DNA from: JBOGED01 sp050743625
GTDB taxonomy: Bacteria > Actinomycetota > Nitriliruptoria > Euzebyales > Egibacteraceae
Assembly (NCBI GenBank): GCA_050743625.1
Contig: JBOGED010000623.1
Coordinates: 1-7,212 of the forward strand
Direction of reading: 5' to 3'
Length of the DNA stretch: 7,212 bases
Every line of letters starts with the position of its first letter. Within the stretch, counting starts at the first letter, position 1. The notes under the pieces were generated by a model. It was not told the origin of the DNA, made no database searches, and saw only the letters and a list, made by a program, of their open reading frames with translations. Below are positions 5,251 to 7,212 of the stretch, piece after piece. Both the position numbers and the translations under genes were made by a program.

Positions 5251-6636
5251 TCACGGTGTGATGTTGTGGTTGAGGCGGAAGAGGTTGGTGGGGTCGTAGC
5301 GGCGTTTGATCGCGGAGAGGCGGTCGTAGTTCTGGCGGTAGTTGGCGTGCACCTTGGCGGCGTCGTCGGAGGCCATGAAGTTGACGTAGCCGCCGTCCTC
5401 GGAGTGGGGGCGGAGCGCGTCATAATAGGCGCGGGTCCAGGCGATGTTCGCGGCGTCGCCGGCGGGGTCGTGCCAGCTGGCGCCTAACGCCGTGGCGAAC
5501 GACGCGTCACGGTAGGCGAAGGCGGTCTCGCCGGCGGCGACGCGGTGGCAGGCGCCGTCGATGGGGAACAGCAGGGTGGCGGTCTCCATGGTGGGCAAGG
5601 TGGCGCCGTAGTCGAGGTGGACGCCGATGGCCTCGTCGGTCAACTCGCGAGTGAACATGCCCTTCCAGTAGTGCCGCAGCCCGAAGGGCATGCCCTCGTC
5701 GAGTAGCGCGTTGATCGCCGGGTAGGGCATGCGCTCGACGTACTGGCCCGCGATCGGGCCCACGCGGGCGAGGCGCTCGCGGATCGCCTGATCTTGGTCG
5801 GCTGGGCCGCTCCAACAGGTCAGCACGGCGGTCATCGGCTGACCGTGCCAGGCCTCGGGCAGGAACGGCGCCGGGGGGCCGAGCACGAATAAGAACAGGG
5901 TGCCCAGCGCCTCTGGCGCGCCCGCCATCAGGTCCACGTACCCACGCACCACGCCGGCGTCGAGTGGGTAGAACGTCGGGCCGCCGAGGATGTCGCCGAT
6001 CGGATGGAGCCGGTAGGCGAACGAGGTGACGACGCCAAAGTTGCCGCCACCACCGCGCAGCGCCCAGAACAGGTCCTCCTCGCGCTCCTCGTTGCAGGTC
6101 AAGAATGCGCCGTCGGCGGTCACGACGTCGGCGGAGACCAGGTTGTCGCAGGTCAGCCCACAGCGCCGGGTCAGAAACCCGAGACCCCCGCCGAGGGTAA
6201 GCCCCGCAATGCCCGTGGTCGATACGATCCCGCCGGTCGTGGCCAGCCCGAACGCGTGGGTGGCATGGTCGAGATCGCCCCAGGTGCAGCCCGCCTCGGC
6301 CCGCACAATCCGCCGCTTGGGATCGACCCGGATCCCGCGCATCCGCCCGAGGTCCACAACGAGCCCGCCGTCGCACGTACTGAAGCCCGAGATGCTGTGG
6401 CCTCCGCCGCGCACGGCCAGCACCAGATCCTGCGAGCGGGCGAAGCGCACGGCAGTCATCACGTCGGCTACGCCAGCCACTTCGACGATCAGCGCCGGGC
6501 GCCGGTCCGCCATCGCGTTGTACACCGAGCGGGCCCGGTCATAGCCCACCTCGCCGGGCTGGACCACGCCGCCGCGTACGGCCCCACGCAGCTCCTCCAC
6601 GAGCTTCTCGTCGAGGTCGGTCAAGGCAGCGGTCAT
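5251..6636 (-). CDS. FAD-linked oxidoreductase, berberine bridge enzyme type
   Basis: A 461-residue flavoprotein of the PCMH/VAO superfamily. The N-terminal FAD-binding domain includes AVRGGGHSISGF (residues 75-86), where H80 is the expected covalent FAD attachment site. GIVSTTGIAGLTLGGGLGFL (136-155) and GLTCDNLVSADVVTADG (160-176) follow, then DLFWALRGGGGNFGVVTSF. The C-terminal BBE segment is NYRQNYDRL...RYDPTNLFRLNHNI (about 432-459). The position corresponding to the second, cysteinyl flavin link of plant BBE is not cysteine here, so a single histidyl link is expected. Relatives oxidise alcohols, sugars or alkaloid-type substrates with O2; the substrate is not predictable. No Tat or Sec signal is seen, suggesting a cytoplasmic enzyme. 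ATG 6636 is chosen because it forms an ATGA overlap with the repaired upstream gene's stop. ATG 6648 is a 4-residue-longer alternative. Its stop lies 49 bases before the 115-residue gene. Confidence 0.95.
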   Translation of the reverse strand: MTAALTDLDEKLVEELRGAVRGGVVQPGEVGYDRARSVYNAMADRRPALIVEVAGVADVMTAVRFARSQDLVLAVRGGGHSISGFSTCDGGLVVDLGRMRGIRVDPKRRIVRAEAGCTWGDLDHATHAFGLATTGGIVSTTGIAGLTLGGGLGFLTRRCGLTCDNLVSADVVTADGAFLTCNEEREEDLFWALRGGGGNFGVVTSFAYRLHPIGDILGGPTFYPLDAGVVRGYVDLMAGAPEALGTLFLFVLGPPAPFLPEAWHGQPMTAVLTCWSGPADQDQAIRERLARVGPIAGQYVERMPYPAINALLDEGMPFGLRHYWKGMFTRELTDEAIGVHLDYGATLPTMETATLLFPIDGACHRVAAGETAFAYRDASFATALGASWHDPAGDAANIAWTRAYYDALRPHSEDGGYVNFMASDDAAKVHANYRQNYDRLSAIKRRYDPTNLFRLNHNITP

Positions 6637-7015
6637 GGCAGGAACCATCTTTCCGGCTCGTCCATCGGTACCCCCGCGTCCCGCAAGGCGGCGAAGACTC
6701 CATATCCCACGCGATCCAGCGCTCGGGCGTCACAACGATCGTCACGTCCTCGACCTCCTGAAGCACCCGCCCTACCACCTTGAGGCCATCGCCGGTCATC
6801 CACCGGCGGTACACCCGGGTGTTGCGCTCTCGGGACTGATCTCCACGGCGAAGCTCCGCCGTGCCCGTCGCCGAGACCCACTGGAGGGTCTCACGGTCTC
6901 CCACGAGGACGGTCACCTCCGGTCGGGCTGCGACGTTGCGCGCCTTCCGATAGCTCTTGTGGGATCCCGTTGCGGTCATGGTCACGTTGTAAGGCTCGGC
7001 GCCGGGTTCGCGCAT
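6633..7015 (-). pseudogene. PPOX-fold (flavin/F420-binding split barrel) gene with frameshift and short N-terminus
   Basis: From ATG 7015 the frame reads NVTMTATGSHKSYRKARN-VAARPEVTVLVGD, then QWVSATGTAEL, then VVTPERWIAWDM. This is the core of a pyridoxamine-5'-phosphate-oxidase-like barrel, with the K..R..RN flavin-phosphate region. At about 6698-6700 the homologous sequence jumps frame: VFAALRDAGVPMDEPERWFLP then TGA, the expected end of such proteins. One base appears missing after ATG-GA. The repaired stop (6635..6633) overlaps the oxidoreductase ATG as ATGA, supporting that as the native end. Unrepaired, the frame runs on to 6539 as arginine-rich junk inside the oxidoreductase gene. The usual first 30 or so residues (AVLAT...DG.P) are absent in all frames up to and within the LuxR-type gene, so the 5' end also looks truncated. 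It could be a decaying gene, or intact with a sequencing error and an atypically short N-terminus. Confidence 0.6.
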
Positions 7016-7071
7016 CCCCTGAACGGCCCAAAGCCGTGGAGAACCGAAGGATGGGCTGAACTGACTACGCC

Positions 7072-7212
7072 TCAGACGAGGTCGTGCGTGAAGGCGAACG
7101 CGGTCGCGGCGGCGCGTGAGGACACACCGAGCTTCGCGAAGATGTTGTTGAGATGGCGGGCGACGGTGTGCTCGCTGATGACCAGCTCGGCGGCGATGGA
7201 CCGGTTGGTCAT
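7072..7212 (-). CDS. LuxR/NarL-type transcriptional regulator, C-terminal end only
   Basis: The last 46 residues of a protein whose beginning lies outside the window. TNRSIAAELVISEHTVARHL (2-21) with NNIFAKLGVSSRAAATAFA (22-40) is the helix-turn-helix and following helix of a LuxR-type DNA-binding domain. The motif EHTVxRHLxNIFxKLGVxSR is characteristic. The domain normally ends the protein, as it does here at the TGA (7074..7072). Whether it carries a receiver, AAA or large ATP-binding (LAL) module upstream is unknown. It is 56 bases upstream of the PPOX-fold gene on the same strand and may control the oxidoreductase cluster. The ATG at the window edge is an internal methionine, not a start. 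Confidence 0.92.
   Translation of the reverse strand: MTNRSIAAELVISEHTVARHLNNIFAKLGVSSRAAATAFAFTHDLV

Noticed and set aside
6539..6632. Arginine-rich C-terminal extension of the PPOX-fold protein in its unshifted frame.
   Set aside because: This is the start of the oxidoreductase gene read out of frame. The genuine C-terminus is in the alternative frame ending at 6633.
6004..6783. 259-codon plus-strand open frame.
   Set aside because: Antisense to the FAD-binding domain of the oxidoreductase; no recognisable motif.
1..7212. CRISPR array, rRNA, riboswitch or transposase.
   Set aside because: No regularly spaced repeats, no rRNA-like sequence, no recognisable riboswitch core and no transposase motifs were seen on either strand.

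Overview
High-GC bacterial DNA, most like a soil or aquatic Actinomycetota. The pointers are heavy G/C use at third codon positions, GTG starts, a Gram-positive-style tRNA without encoded CCA, a BBE-type flavoprotein beside a PPOX-fold protein, and actinobacterial-looking small zinc and nucleotidyltransferase families. Genus cannot be read from this. Every protein gene that looks intact is on the minus strand. Only a tRNA and a broken small gene are on the plus strand.

Right part (7212 down to 4186, transcribed leftward): the C-terminal end of a LuxR-type regulator, then a damaged PPOX-fold (flavin or F420 binding split-barrel) gene. Its repaired frame ends in an ATGA overlap with a complete FAD-linked oxidoreductase of the berberine-bridge-enzyme type. 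After 49 bases comes a two-gene module: an acidic 115-residue protein of unknown function, overlapping by 7 bases an AbiEii-like nucleotidyltransferase with all expected catalytic aspartates. A perfect 9-bp hairpin coincides with the last codons of that gene. The pair has the architecture of a toxin-antitoxin or defence module.

Middle (4185 to 3619): 141 bases without a gene (4045-4185, holding only a TTTCCAG tandem pair at 4062-4075), then a plus-strand remnant with two zinc-knuckle-like repeats. Its frame is broken twice, at the equivalent position of each repeat. Next is an intact tRNA-Arg (anticodon CCG). Between the tRNA and the leftward response-regulator gene are short divergent promoter-like sequences.

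Left part (3618 down to 1): a single-domain CheY-like response regulator, arginyl-tRNA synthetase (argS), and a soluble two-HKD phospholipase D/cardiolipin-synthase-like protein whose GTG start overlaps the argS stop (GTGA). After this gene lies a 258-base non-coding segment with a perfect 14-bp hairpin and a smaller related palindrome. It is flanked by exact 13-bp direct repeats. One copy covers the phospholipase stop and the other covers the apparent start of the next gene at the window edge, so the segment may be an insertion that split an ATGA-coupled gene pair.

Little here forms one pathway. argS and tRNA-Arg are functionally linked neighbours, the oxidoreductase and PPOX genes are a plausible redox pair under the LuxR-type regulator, and the nucleotidyltransferase pair is the best candidate for an under-described system.
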